This document shows positions 53,461 to 61,652 of a stretch of 64,000 bases of DNA, piece by piece (the stretch's first letter is position 1; every line of letters starts with the position of its first letter). The notes below the pieces were generated by a model. The model ran no database searches. It was not told the origin of the DNA and was given only the letters and a program-made list of their open reading frames with translations. The translations under genes were made by a program, and so were the position numbers. Origin of the DNA: Streptomyces formicae (GTDB taxonomy: Bacteria; Actinomycetota; Actinomycetes; Streptomycetales; Streptomycetaceae); assembly GCF_002556545.1 (NCBI RefSeq), contig NZ_CP022685.1, positions 5,992,001-6,056,000 on the forward strand. Direction: 5' to 3'.

Positions 53461-54384
53461 ATGGGACGTTATGTGATCCGGCGTCTGCTGCAGATGATCC
53501 CGGTCTTCTTCGGCGCCACGCTGCTGATCTTCCTGATGGTGAACGTGATGGGCGACCCCGTCGCGGGCCTGTGCGGCGACCGCAAGTGCGACCCCGCCAC
53601 GGCCATGCAGCTGAAGAAGGAGTTCGGCCTCGATAAGCCGGTGTGGCAGCAGTACCTGACGTACATGGGCAACGTCTTCACCGGTGACTTCGGCACCGCC
53701 TTCAACGGCCAGAAGGTCACCGAACTGATGTCGGCGGCCTTCCCCGTCACCATCCGGCTGACCATCGTCGCGATCGTCTTCGAGATCGTCATCGGCATCT
53801 CGCTCGGCGTGCTCACGGGGCTGCGGCGCGGGCGCCCGGTCGACACCGTCGTCCTGCTCGTGACGCTCGTGGTGATCTCCGTGCCCACCTTCGTCACCGG
53901 GCTCGTGCTCCAGCTGGTGCTCGGCGTCCAGTGGGGGGTCATCAAACCCTCGGTGTCCAGCGAGGCGCCCTTCGACGAACTGCTCGTCCCCGGACTCGTC
54001 CTCGCCTCGGTCTCCCTGGCGTACGTCACCCGGCTCACCCGCACCTCCATCGCGGAGAACCGGCGCGCCGACTACGTCCGCACCGCCATCGCCAAGGGCC
54101 TGCCACGGCGCCGCGTCATCACCCGGCACCTCCTGCGCAACTCCCTGATCCCCGTCGTCACCTTCATCGGCACGGACGTGGGCGCGCTGATGGGCGGCGC
54201 GATCGTCACCGAGCGGATCTTCAACATCCACGGGGTCGGCTTCCAGCTCTACCAGGGGATCCTCCGCCAGAGCACGCAGACCGTCGTCGGCTTCGTGACC
54301 GTCCTCGTCCTGGTCTTCCTGGTGGCCAACCTCATCGTCGACCTCCTGTACGCCGTACTCGACCCGAGGATCCGCTATGCCTGA
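53461..54384 (+). CDS. Oligopeptide ABC permease, DppB/OppB type
   Basis: 307 residues, six helices. Begins MGRYVIRRLLQMIPVFFGAT, nearly identical to the permease at 39202, and shares RTAIAKGLPRRRVITRHLLRN and the DPRIRYA end. An outer loop has CGDRKCDP. Overlaps the next gene by 8 bases. Confidence 0.94.
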   Translation: MGRYVIRRLLQMIPVFFGATLLIFLMVNVMGDPVAGLCGDRKCDPATAMQLKKEFGLDKPVWQQYLTYMGNVFTGDFGTAFNGQKVTELMSAAFPVTIRLTIVAIVFEIVIGISLGVLTGLRRGRPVDTVVLLVTLVVISVPTFVTGLVLQLVLGVQWGVIKPSVSSEAPFDELLVPGLVLASVSLAYVTRLTRTSIAENRRADYVRTAIAKGLPRRRVITRHLLRNSLIPVVTFIGTDVGALMGGAIVTERIFNIHGVGFQLYQGILRQSTQTVVGFVTVLVLVFLVANLIVDLLYAVLDPRIRYA

Positions 54385-55348
54385 ACCCAAGGAGCCGCAG
54401 GGCGCCATCGCCGCGACCGGTGCGGGCGGCGCGATGGACCTCGCCACCAGCGAGGCGACCTCCCTGACCCCGGGCGGGCCCGACGGCACGGGCCCTTCGG
54501 CGCCCGCGCGCAGCCTGTGGTCCGACGCCTGGCGGGACCTGCGGCGCAACCCGATCTTCATCGTCTCGGGCCTGATCATCGTCTTCCTCGTCGTCATCTC
54601 CCTGTGGCCCTCGCTGATCGCCTCCGGCAACCCGCTCGACTGCGACCTCGCCAACCGCCAGAAGGGCTCGTCGCCCGGGCACCCCTTCGGCTTCAACGAG
54701 CAGGGCTGCGACGTCTACACGCGGGTCGTGTACGGCACCCGGGTCTCGGTCACCGTCGGCGTCTGCGCCACGCTCGGCGTCGCGATCCTCGGCAGCGTGC
54801 TCGGCGGGCTCGCCGGGTTCTTCGGCGGCGCGTGGGACGCGATCCTCTCCCGGATCACCGACATCTTCTTCGCCATCCCGGTCGTCCTCGGCGGTCTGGT
54901 GCTCCTGTCGGTCGTCACCAGCTCCACGGTCTGGCCCGTGGTCGGCTTCATGGTGCTGCTCGGCTGGCCGCAGCTCTCCCGCATCGCGCGCGGCTCCGTC
55001 ATCACCGCCAAGCAGAACGACTACGTGCAGGCGGCGCGGGCCCTCGGCGCCTCCAACTCGCGGATGCTCCTGCGCCACATCGCGCCGAACGCCGTCGCCC
55101 CGGTGATCGTCGTGGCGACCATCGCCCTGGGTACGTACATCGCGCTCGAAGCCACGCTCTCCTACCTCGGCGTCGGCCTGAAGCCGCCGACGGTGAGCTG
55201 GGGCATCGACATCTCGGCCGCGTCCCAGTACATCCGCAACGCCCCGCACATGCTGCTCTGGCCGGCCGGCGCGCTGGCGATCACGGTGCTCGCGTTCATC
55301 ATGCTCGGCGACGCGGTGCGCGACGCCCTCGACCCCAAGCTGAGGTAG
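54377..55348 (+). CDS. Oligopeptide ABC permease, DppC/OppC type
   Basis: 323 residues, paralogous to the gene at 40124. Cytoplasmic N-terminus of about 50 residues rich in Ala/Gly/Pro, six helices, EAA loop QAARALGASNSRMLLRHIAP, and the outer loop DCDLANRQKGSSPGHPFGFNEQGCD with two Cys that the first importer lacks. Confidence 0.94.
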   Translation: MPEPKEPQGAIAATGAGGAMDLATSEATSLTPGGPDGTGPSAPARSLWSDAWRDLRRNPIFIVSGLIIVFLVVISLWPSLIASGNPLDCDLANRQKGSSPGHPFGFNEQGCDVYTRVVYGTRVSVTVGVCATLGVAILGSVLGGLAGFFGGAWDAILSRITDIFFAIPVVLGGLVLLSVVTSSTVWPVVGFMVLLGWPQLSRIARGSVITAKQNDYVQAARALGASNSRMLLRHIAPNAVAPVIVVATIALGTYIALEATLSYLGVGLKPPTVSWGIDISAASQYIRNAPHMLLWPAGALAITVLAFIMLGDAVRDALDPKLR

Positions 55349-55354
55349 GCGGAC

Positions 55355-56401
55355 ATGGCAACCGTGGCATCCGAGGCCGTCGTACCCGGGGCGCCGGGGG
55401 CGGACACGCTCCTCGAAGTACGCGATCTGCACGTGGAGTTCCGCACCAGGGACGGGGTCGCCAAGGCCGTCAACGGCGTCGACTACAGCGTCGCGGCGGG
55501 CGAGACGCTCGCCGTCCTCGGCGAGTCCGGATCCGGCAAGTCCGTCACCGCCCAGGCCATCATGGGCATCCTCGACGTCCCGCCGGGCAGGATCACCGCG
55601 GGCGAGATCCTCTTCCGGGGCAGGGACCTCCTCACGCTCAAGGAGGAGGAGCGGCGCAAGGTGCGCGGCGCCGGAATGGCGATGATCTTCCAGGACGCGC
55701 TGTCCTCGCTGAACCCGGTGCTCAGCGTCGGCGAACAGCTCGGAGAGATGTACGTCGTCCACAAGGGGCTGTCCAGGAAGGACGCCAAGGCCAAGGCCGT
55801 CGAGCTGATGGACCGGGTGCGCATCCCGGCCGCCAAGGAGCGGGTCGGCCAGTACCCGCACCAGTTCAGCGGCGGCATGCGCCAGCGCATCATGATCGCC
55901 ATGGCGATGGCGCTCGAACCCTCGCTGATCATCGCCGACGAGCCGACCACCGCCCTCGACGTCACCGTCCAGGCGCAGGTGATGGACCTCCTCGCGGAAC
56001 TCCAGCGCGAGATGAACATGGGCCTGATCCTCATCACCCACGACCTCGGGGTCGTCGCGGACGTCGCCGACACCATCGCCGTCATGTACGCGGGCCGCAT
56101 CGTCGAGAAGGCCCCCGTCCACGAGATCTACCGGGCGCCCGCCCACCCCTACACCCGGGGCCTGCTCGAATCCATCCCGCGCCTGGACCAGAAGGGCCAG
56201 GACCTCTACGCGATCAAGGGCCTGCCGCCGAACCTGATGAACATCCCGCCGGGCTGCGCCTTCAACCCGCGCTGCCCCATGGCCCAGGACATCTGCCGCA
56301 CCGACGAGCCACCGCTCGCGCAGGTCACGTACGAGGGCCTCGTCGCCGACCGCAGGAGTGCCTGTCACTTCTGGAAGGAGACGATCGATGCGACACGGTG
56401 A
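55355..56401 (+). CDS. Oligopeptide ABC ATPase, DppD/OppD type
   Basis: 348 residues. Walker A GESGSGKS, signature SGGMRQR, Walker [14 protein letters not shown]-loop THDLG, and [14 protein letters not shown] tail. Overlaps the next ATPase gene by 14 bases. Confidence 0.94.
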   Translation: MATVASEAVVPGAPGADTLLEVRDLHVEFRTRDGVAKAVNGVDYSVAAGETLAVLGESGSGKSVTAQAIMGILDVPPGRITAGEILFRGRDLLTLKEEERRKVRGAGMAMIFQDALSSLNPVLSVGEQLGEMYVVHKGLSRKDAKAKAVELMDRVRIPAAKERVGQYPHQFSGGMRQRIMIAMAMALEPSLIIADEPTTALDVTVQAQVMDLLAELQREMNMGLILITHDLGVVADVADTIAVMYAGRIVEKAPVHEIYRAPAHPYTRGLLESIPRLDQKGQDLYAIKGLPPNLMNIPPGCAFNPRCPMAQDICRTDEPPLAQVTYEGLVADRRSACHFWKETIDATR

Positions 56402-57452
56402 AGGCGGCGAACCCGTGGGCGACAAGCCGGCCCAGGAGCCCATCCTCCAGGTGCGCGGCCTGGTCAAGCACTATCCGCTGACCCAGGGCATCGTCGTCCG
56501 CAAACAGGTCGGCGCGGTCAAGGCCGTGGACGGCGTCGACTTCGAGCTGACCCAGGGCGAGACGCTCGGCATCGTGGGCGAGTCGGGCTGCGGCAAGTCG
56601 ACCGTCGCGAAGATGCTCGTCAACCTGGAGCGGCCGACCGCGGGTGAGATCCGGTACAAGGGCGAGGACATCACCAAGCTGTCCGGGCGGGCCCTCAAAG
56701 CGGTCCGGCGCAACATCCAGATGGTGTTCCAGGACCCCTACACCTCGCTGAACCCGCGCATGACGGTCGGCGACATCATCGGGGAGCCGTACGAGATCCA
56801 CCCCGAGGTGGCCCCGAAGGGCTCGCGCCGCCGGAAGGTGCAGGAGCTGCTCGACGTGGTCGGGCTCAACCCCGAGTACATCAACCGCTATCCGCACCAG
56901 TTCTCCGGCGGCCAGCGCCAGCGCATCGGCATCGCGCGCGGTCTCGCGCTCAGGCCCGAGGTGATCGTCGCCGACGAGCCGGTCTCCGCGCTCGACGTCT
57001 CGGTGCAGGCCCAGGTCATCAACCTCCTGGAGAAGCTCCAGAACGAGTTCGACCTGAGCTACGTCTTCATCGCCCACGACCTCTCCATCGTGCGGCACAT
57101 CTCCGACCGGGTGGGCGTGATGTACCTGGGGCGCATCGTCGAGATCGGTTCGGACGAACAGATCTACGAGCACCCCACGCACCCCTACACCCAGGCGCTG
57201 CTCTCCGCCGTGCCGGTGCCCGACCCCGAGGCGCGCGAGCACCGGGAGCGGATCATCCTGAGCGGCGACGTGCCCTCGCCCGCCAACCCGCCCTCCGGCT
57301 GCCGCTTCCGCACCCGCTGCTGGAAGGCACGGGAGCGGTGCTCCCTCGAAGTGCCCGAGCTCGCGGTGCCCGCGGAGTTCCGCATCGGCGGCGGACCGGC
57401 CGCGCACGACTCGGCGTGCCACTTCGCGGAGGAGAAGCAGGTCGTGCCGTAG
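56388..57452 (+). CDS. Oligopeptide ABC ATPase, DppF/OppF type
   Basis: 354 residues from the ATG at 56388 (GAAGGAG upstream), starting inside the previous gene. Lacks the acidic N-terminal extension of the paralogue at 42152. Walker A GESGCGKS, signature SGGQRQR, Walker [27 protein letters not shown] tail. Ends 13 bp from the convergent S9 peptidase gene. Confidence 0.94.
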   Translation: MRHGEGGEPVGDKPAQEPILQVRGLVKHYPLTQGIVVRKQVGAVKAVDGVDFELTQGETLGIVGESGCGKSTVAKMLVNLERPTAGEIRYKGEDITKLSGRALKAVRRNIQMVFQDPYTSLNPRMTVGDIIGEPYEIHPEVAPKGSRRRKVQELLDVVGLNPEYINRYPHQFSGGQRQRIGIARGLALRPEVIVADEPVSALDVSVQAQVINLLEKLQNEFDLSYVFIAHDLSIVRHISDRVGVMYLGRIVEIGSDEQIYEHPTHPYTQALLSAVPVPDPEAREHRERIILSGDVPSPANPPSGCRFRTRCWKARERCSLEVPELAVPAEFRIGGGPAAHDSACHFAEEKQVVP

Positions 57453-57465
57453 CCGGTCCGGTCCT

Positions 57466-59649
57466 TCACAGGCCCAGCGAGCGCTTCAGGAAGTCCACCT
57501 GGAGCAGGAGCAGGTTCTCCGCGACCTGCTCCTGCGGCGTCATGTGCGTGACGCCGGACAGCGGGAGCACCTCGTGCGGGCGGCCCGCGGCGAGCAGCGC
57601 CGATGACAGCCGCAGGGTGTGCGCCACCACCACGTTGTCGTCGGCGAGGCCGTGCACGATCAGCATCGGGCGGTGCGGCTCGGCCGCGTCCACGATGCCG
57701 TCGTCCCAGACCAGGGAGTTGTGGCGGTAGACGTCCGGAGACTTGTTCGGGTCGCCGAGGTAGCGCTCCTCGTAGTGGGTGTCGTAGAGCCGCATGTCCG
57801 TCACCGGGGCGCCGACCACGGCCGCGTGGAAGACGTCGGGGCGGCGCAGCGCGGCCATCCCTGCCAGGTAGCCGCCGTAGGACCAGCCGCGGATCGCCAC
57901 CCGGTCCAGGTCGAGGGGGTACTCCCCGCTCGCCGCGAGCGCGTGCAGCGCGTCGACCTGGTCCTCGAGGGTCAGCGTCAGGTCGTTCTTGATCGACTTC
58001 TCCCAGCCGGGGGAGCGGCCCGGGGTGCCCCGGCCGTCCGCCACGATCACCGCGAAGCCCTGGTCGGCGAACCACTGGGAGGTGAGGAAGATGTTGTGCG
58101 CATGCTGAACGCGCTGACCGTGCGGGCCGCCGTACGGATCGAGCAGTACCGGAAGCGGCCCGTCCGTCGCCTGGTATTCCGTGGGGAGCAGGACGGCGCA
58201 CGGGATCTTCCGTGCGCCCCCTTCGGTGAGCGTCACGCGCGGCGTGAGCCCCGGGCGCCGCGCGTGTGAGGCGACGGTCGCCACCTGCTTGCCGTCGCGC
58301 AGCACCCGCACCTGGGAGCCCGGGCGGTCCAGCGAGGCGGAGACGAGGACGGTGAGGCCGCCCGCGCGGACCGCCGAGTGCACCCCGGGCTCCTGGGAGA
58401 AGCGCTCCACGCCCAGTTCGTTGACGCGGTAGACGTGGATCTCGCCGGTCTCGGGATCGGCCGCGGCCTCGCCCGCCGACGCCGAGATCAAGACATCTTC
58501 CTCGGTCACGTCGAGGACCGCGCGGACGTGCAACTGCGGCCCCGTGAGCGGCCGTTCGCCCCACGCGAGGACCCGGGCGCCGCCCTCGTCCACGATGCGC
58601 ACCAGCTTGCCGCTGGGGGACCAGCAGGGGGCGCCGGGGAAGAGGTCGAGCCAGGCCGTCTGTGGATCGGCGTCCTCCGCGTGCACCATCCCCGTGGAGC
58701 CGTCGGCCGGGTTCACCGCGAGGTAGAGCTGGCCGCACTGGTCGCGCGACTGCACGAGCAGCAGCGGCGCACCATCCGCCGACCAGTGCACACGTGCGAG
58801 ATAGGGGAAGCGGACCCGGTCCCAGACCACCTCGGTGCGGGTGCCGTCCAGGCCGAGCACGAAGAGGCGTACGTCCGCGTTGTCCGTGCCCGCGGCCGGG
58901 TACGCGACCCGCTGGGGCGCACGCTCCGGGTGCGCGGGATCGGCGATCCACCAGCGCCGCACGGGGGAGTCGTCGACCCGGGTCACCAGCAGCCGGTCGG
59001 ATTCGGGCGACCACCAGAAGCCGCGGTAGCGCGCCATCGACTCGGAGGCGACGTGCTCGGCGAGACCGTATGTGACGGTTTCTTCCTGGCCGGATTCAGG
59101 CGCCGCGAGCGCCCTGTCCCCGGTGCCGTCGGCGCCCGTCACGCGCAGCGCGCCCCCGGCGACGTAGGCGATGTGCCGCCCGTCGGGCGACGGCCGCGGG
59201 TCGAGCACGGGCCCCGGAGCGGGGAGTTCGCGCGTCGTGCCCGCGCGCAGCTCGGCCGCGAAGAGCCTGCCCGACAGCGCGAAGGCCGCCAGCTCCACGG
59301 CGGCGTCCGTCGCGTAGCCGACGATGCCCGACGCGCTCTCCCTGCTGCGCTCGCGTCGCGTGCGCTCCTGCGCCGAGAGCTGCTCCCGCGCGCCGCCGAG
59401 CAGCGCCCCCGGATCGGCCGCCACGCGCTCGCCGCCGCCGTCCGCCACGTCGAGGACCCAGAGCTGGTGCGTGCGGTCCGTACCGGACGGGGAGCGCAGG
59501 AAGGCGACCCGCGACCCGTCGGGCGCCACCGTGAACGCACGCGGCGCGCCGAGCGTGAAGCGCTGCGTGCGGGCATGCTCGCGCGGGAAGGAGAGCCGCT
59601 GTGCCGGGCTCTCGTCGGGCCTGGTGATTCCGGGGTTCTCGGTGGTCAT
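57466..59649 (-). CDS. S9 family prolyl oligopeptidase-type peptidase (dipeptidyl-peptidase IV-like)
   Basis: 727 residues, no signal peptide. The first 440 residues are a beta-propeller (repeats such as SPDGRHIAYV and WSPESDRLLV) that restricts access to short peptides. The catalytic domain has GWSYGGY (Ser near 575), the acid in HGLADDNV and the histidine in GVTHM. VLLDPYGGPHGQRVQ is the typical lead-in. It would trim imported oligopeptides in the cytoplasm, fitting its place beside the importers. GGGGG lies just before the ATG. Confidence 0.93.
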   Translation of the reverse strand: MTTENPGITRPDESPAQRLSFPREHARTQRFTLGAPRAFTVAPDGSRVAFLRSPSGTDRTHQLWVLDVADGGGERVAADPGALLGGAREQLSAQERTRRERSRESASGIVGYATDAAVELAAFALSGRLFAAELRAGTTRELPAPGPVLDPRPSPDGRHIAYVAGGALRVTGADGTGDRALAAPESGQEETVTYGLAEHVASESMARYRGFWWSPESDRLLVTRVDDSPVRRWWIADPAHPERAPQRVAYPAAGTDNADVRLFVLGLDGTRTEVVWDRVRFPYLARVHWSADGAPLLLVQSRDQCGQLYLAVNPADGSTGMVHAEDADPQTAWLDLFPGAPCWSPSGKLVRIVDEGGARVLAWGERPLTGPQLHVRAVLDVTEEDVLISASAGEAAADPETGEIHVYRVNELGVERFSQEPGVHSAVRAGGLTVLVSASLDRPGSQVRVLRDGKQVATVASHARRPGLTPRVTLTEGGARKIPCAVLLPTEYQATDGPLPVLLDPYGGPHGQRVQHAHNIFLTSQWFADQGFAVIVADGRGTPGRSPGWEKSIKNDLTLTLEDQVDALHALAASGEYPLDLDRVAIRGWSYGGYLAGMAALRRPDVFHAAVVGAPVTDMRLYDTHYEERYLGDPNKSPDVYRHNSLVWDDGIVDAAEPHRPMLIVHGLADDNVVVAHTLRLSSALLAAGRPHEVLPLSGVTHMTPQEQVAENLLLLQVDFLKRSLGL

Positions 59650-59718
59650 CCCCCGAGCCTAGGCCGCATGCGCCCCCCTGTGCTGCCGTGCTCCGACTCA
59701 TGCGTCCACACGGATAGT

Positions 59719-59724
59719 TATGAT
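59719..59724 (+). promoter_or_regulatory. Candidate -10 (TATGAT) of the small membrane protein gene
   Basis: TATGAT lies about 80 bases before the start codon; no good -35 is seen. Confidence 0.35.
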
Positions 59725-59800
59725 CCGTAGCGCTTGGTGGGTATGAACCTGCTGGCGTGCGTCCGCACTGGGTTACGGCAACGACTTGGAGGTGACCGCC

Positions 59801-59995
59801 GTGGCACTCTCGATTTCGGCGGTGGTGCTGCTGGCGATCATCGTCTTCCTGTTGGTCAAGAAGTCAGGGCTGAAAGCCGGGCACGCGGTGGTCTGTACGC
59901 TGCTCGGCTTCTACCTGGCGAGCTCGTCGGTCGCGCCGACGATCAGCGAGCTGACGACCAACGTGGCGGGGATGATCGGCGACATCAAGTTCTGA
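59801..59995 (+). CDS. Small membrane protein, two helices, unknown function
   Basis: 64 residues from the GTG at 59801; the ideal ribosome site GGAGGTGA 6 bases upstream decides this start over the TTG at 59786. Helix 1 is ALSISAVVLLAIIVFLLV, helix 2 HAVVCTLLGFYLASSSV; the C-terminus TISELTTNVAGMIGDIKF is amphipathic. Similar small proteins are widespread in Streptomyces, but I know of no assigned role. It precedes mshB by 31 bp. Confidence 0.85.
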   Translation: MALSISAVVLLAIIVFLLVKKSGLKAGHAVVCTLLGFYLASSSVAPTISELTTNVAGMIGDIKF

Positions 59996-60014
59996 CCCCT
60001 CCCCGTGGTGCTCG

Positions 60015-60020
60015 TAGGGT
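60015..60020 (+). promoter_or_regulatory. -10 element TAGGGT of a leaderless mshB mRNA
   Basis: TAGGGT stands six bases before the ATG at 60027, with no ribosome site. Confidence 0.5.
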
Positions 60021-60026
60021 GGTCCC

Positions 60027-60950
60027 ATGACGGAACTGCCCGCCCGGCGCCTGCTGCTCGTGCACGCGCACCCCGACGACGAGTCGATCACCACCGGCGC
60101 GACCATGGCCACGTACGCGGCCGACGGCGCCCACGTCACGTTGGTGACCTGCACGCTCGGCGAGGAGGGCGAGATCATCCCGGCCGAGCTCGCCCATCTC
60201 GCCGCCGACCGCGAGGACTCCCTGGGCGCCCAGCGCATCGGGGAGCTCGCGGCCGCCATGCGGGAGCTGGGGGTCACCGACCACCGCTTCCTCGGCGGCA
60301 CCGGGCGCTACCGCGACTCCGGGATGATGGGCGCCGAGCAGAACCACCGGGCGGGCGCCTTCTGGTCGGCCGACCTCGACGAGGCGGCCGCGTACCTCGT
60401 CGAGGTGATCCGCGAGGTCCGCCCGCAGGTCCTGGTGACGTACGACCCGGACGGCGGCTACGGCCACCCCGACCACATCCAGGCGCACCGCGTCGCGATG
60501 CGGGCCGCCGACCTCGCCGCCGAGCCCGCCTTCCGCGCGGACCTCGGCGAGCCGCACACCATCGCCAAGATCTACTGGAACCGCGTCCCGCGCTCCGTCG
60601 CCGACGAGCGCTTCGCGCGCCTGCCCGACGCGCTGCGGTTCTCGCCCTTCACCACCCCTGCCGTCGTCGAGGACGTGCCGGGCGTCACCGACGACGAGCG
60701 CGTCACCACCGAGATCGACGGCACCGCCGTCAAGGCGGCCAAGGCGGCGGCGATGCGCGCCCACGCCACCCAGATCCAGGTCAGCGAGCCGCTCTTCATC
60801 CTCTCCAACGACCGCGCGCAGCCGATCTTCGAGGTGGAGTACTTCGAGCTGGTGCGGGGAGAAGTGCCGACGGGGGACGGTGGTCGTGAGCACGATCTGT
60901 TCGCCGGCCTCGAAAGGGTGACGGATGTGGCTGAGGTGACCGCGCTGTGA
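60027..60950 (+). CDS. mshB: GlcNAc-inositol deacetylase MshB (mycothiol biosynthesis)
   Basis: 307 residues. The LmbE-type zinc motif AHPDDE is at 14-19 (His15, Asp18 bind zinc; Asp17 would be the base), with the second ligand in GHPDHIQAH near 155. The ending EYFELVRGE and the [20 protein letters not shown] segment are those of MshB rather than generic PIG-L enzymes. It removes acetate from GlcNAc-inositol to give GlcN-inositol, an essential step to mycothiol. Overlaps the next gene by 4 bases. Confidence 0.93.
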   Translation: MTELPARRLLLVHAHPDDESITTGATMATYAADGAHVTLVTCTLGEEGEIIPAELAHLAADREDSLGAQRIGELAAAMRELGVTDHRFLGGTGRYRDSGMMGAEQNHRAGAFWSADLDEAAAYLVEVIREVRPQVLVTYDPDGGYGHPDHIQAHRVAMRAADLAAEPAFRADLGEPHTIAKIYWNRVPRSVADERFARLPDALRFSPFTTPAVVEDVPGVTDDERVTTEIDGTAVKAAKAAAMRAHATQIQVSEPLFILSNDRAQPIFEVEYFELVRGEVPTGDGGREHDLFAGLERVTDVAEVTAL

Positions 60951-61486
60951 GTACGCGTTCTCGTGCGTCGTCGGGAGCCGGTGCTCCCAAGCCCTCGAAG
61001 ACTCCTGCCGGTGCCGGTGCCGGTGCCGGTGCCGGTGCTAGTGCTGGTGACTCCGGTTCCGGTTCCGCTTCTGGTGCCGCGGCCGCCGTGCCGGCCGGGA
61101 GCTTCCTCGCACAGCCCCTGCGGGCGGGGCGACTTGCCGCCTACGCCGGGCTCTTCGTGCTCGGCGCCCTCGTCGGTGTGGCCGGGGCCCTCGTCCAAGG
61201 CGGCTTCTTCCCCGCCGGGTTGCTGCTCGGGCTCCTCGGCGCCGCCGGCGCCTTCTACGGCGGCGCGTGCGCGATCGGCACCAGAGCGGGCGCCGTGGCG
61301 CCCGCCGCGGGCTGGCTCGTCGCCGTCGTCCTGCTGACGTCCACCAGACCCGAAGGCGACTTCGTCTTCGCCGCGGGACTCGGCTCCTACGGCTTCCTGC
61401 TCGGCGGCATGGCGGTGGCTGTGATGTGTGCCACGCTCGCCCGGCCGTCGCAACCGGGCGGCTCCGCCGCCCGACTTGGCAAGTGA
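60947..61486 (+). CDS. DUF6113-like membrane protein
   Basis: 179 residues; the GTG overlaps the mshB stop (GTGA). The first 55 residues are Ala/Gly/Ser-rich, partly from a GGTGCC repeat (61015-61038). Four membrane helices follow: [49 protein letters not shown], and [19 protein letters not shown]. Such proteins commonly follow mshB in Streptomyces; the role is unknown. Confidence 0.8.
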   Translation: MSTRSRASSGAGAPKPSKTPAGAGAGAGAGASAGDSGSGSASGAAAAVPAGSFLAQPLRAGRLAAYAGLFVLGALVGVAGALVQGGFFPAGLLLGLLGAAGAFYGGACAIGTRAGAVAPAAGWLVAVVLLTSTRPEGDFVFAAGLGSYGFLLGGMAVAVMCATLARPSQPGGSAARLGK

Positions 61487-61577
61487 CGTACCACTTCGGC
61501 CCGTGTCCCGCACGGGTTTGACGCCGGTCACAGGATGAGTGCCGACGGCGGCCAGTATGGTGGTGCGGCCGCCGAGC

Positions 61578-61607
61578 CTCCCCCACCTCCGGCCGGGGGG
61601 ACCCCCT
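61578..61607. repeat. Hairpin-rich CCCCC/GGGGGG element
   Basis: CCCCCACCTCCGGCCGGGGG pairs with itself and continues into GACCCCC. Elements of the form CCCCCA...GGGGGGACCCCC occur repeatedly in Streptomyces intergenic DNA; here it lies 46 bases before the start of the PG-binding protein gene. Confidence 0.5.
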
Positions 61608-61652
61608 GCGAGAGGCCGAGACGGGCGGCGGAACCAACCGGGAGAACCTGCC

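Noticed and set aside
61015..61038. GGTGCC tandem repeats as a regulatory microsatellite
   Set aside because: They lie in the coding region of the DUF6113-like gene and encode the Ala/Gly lead.
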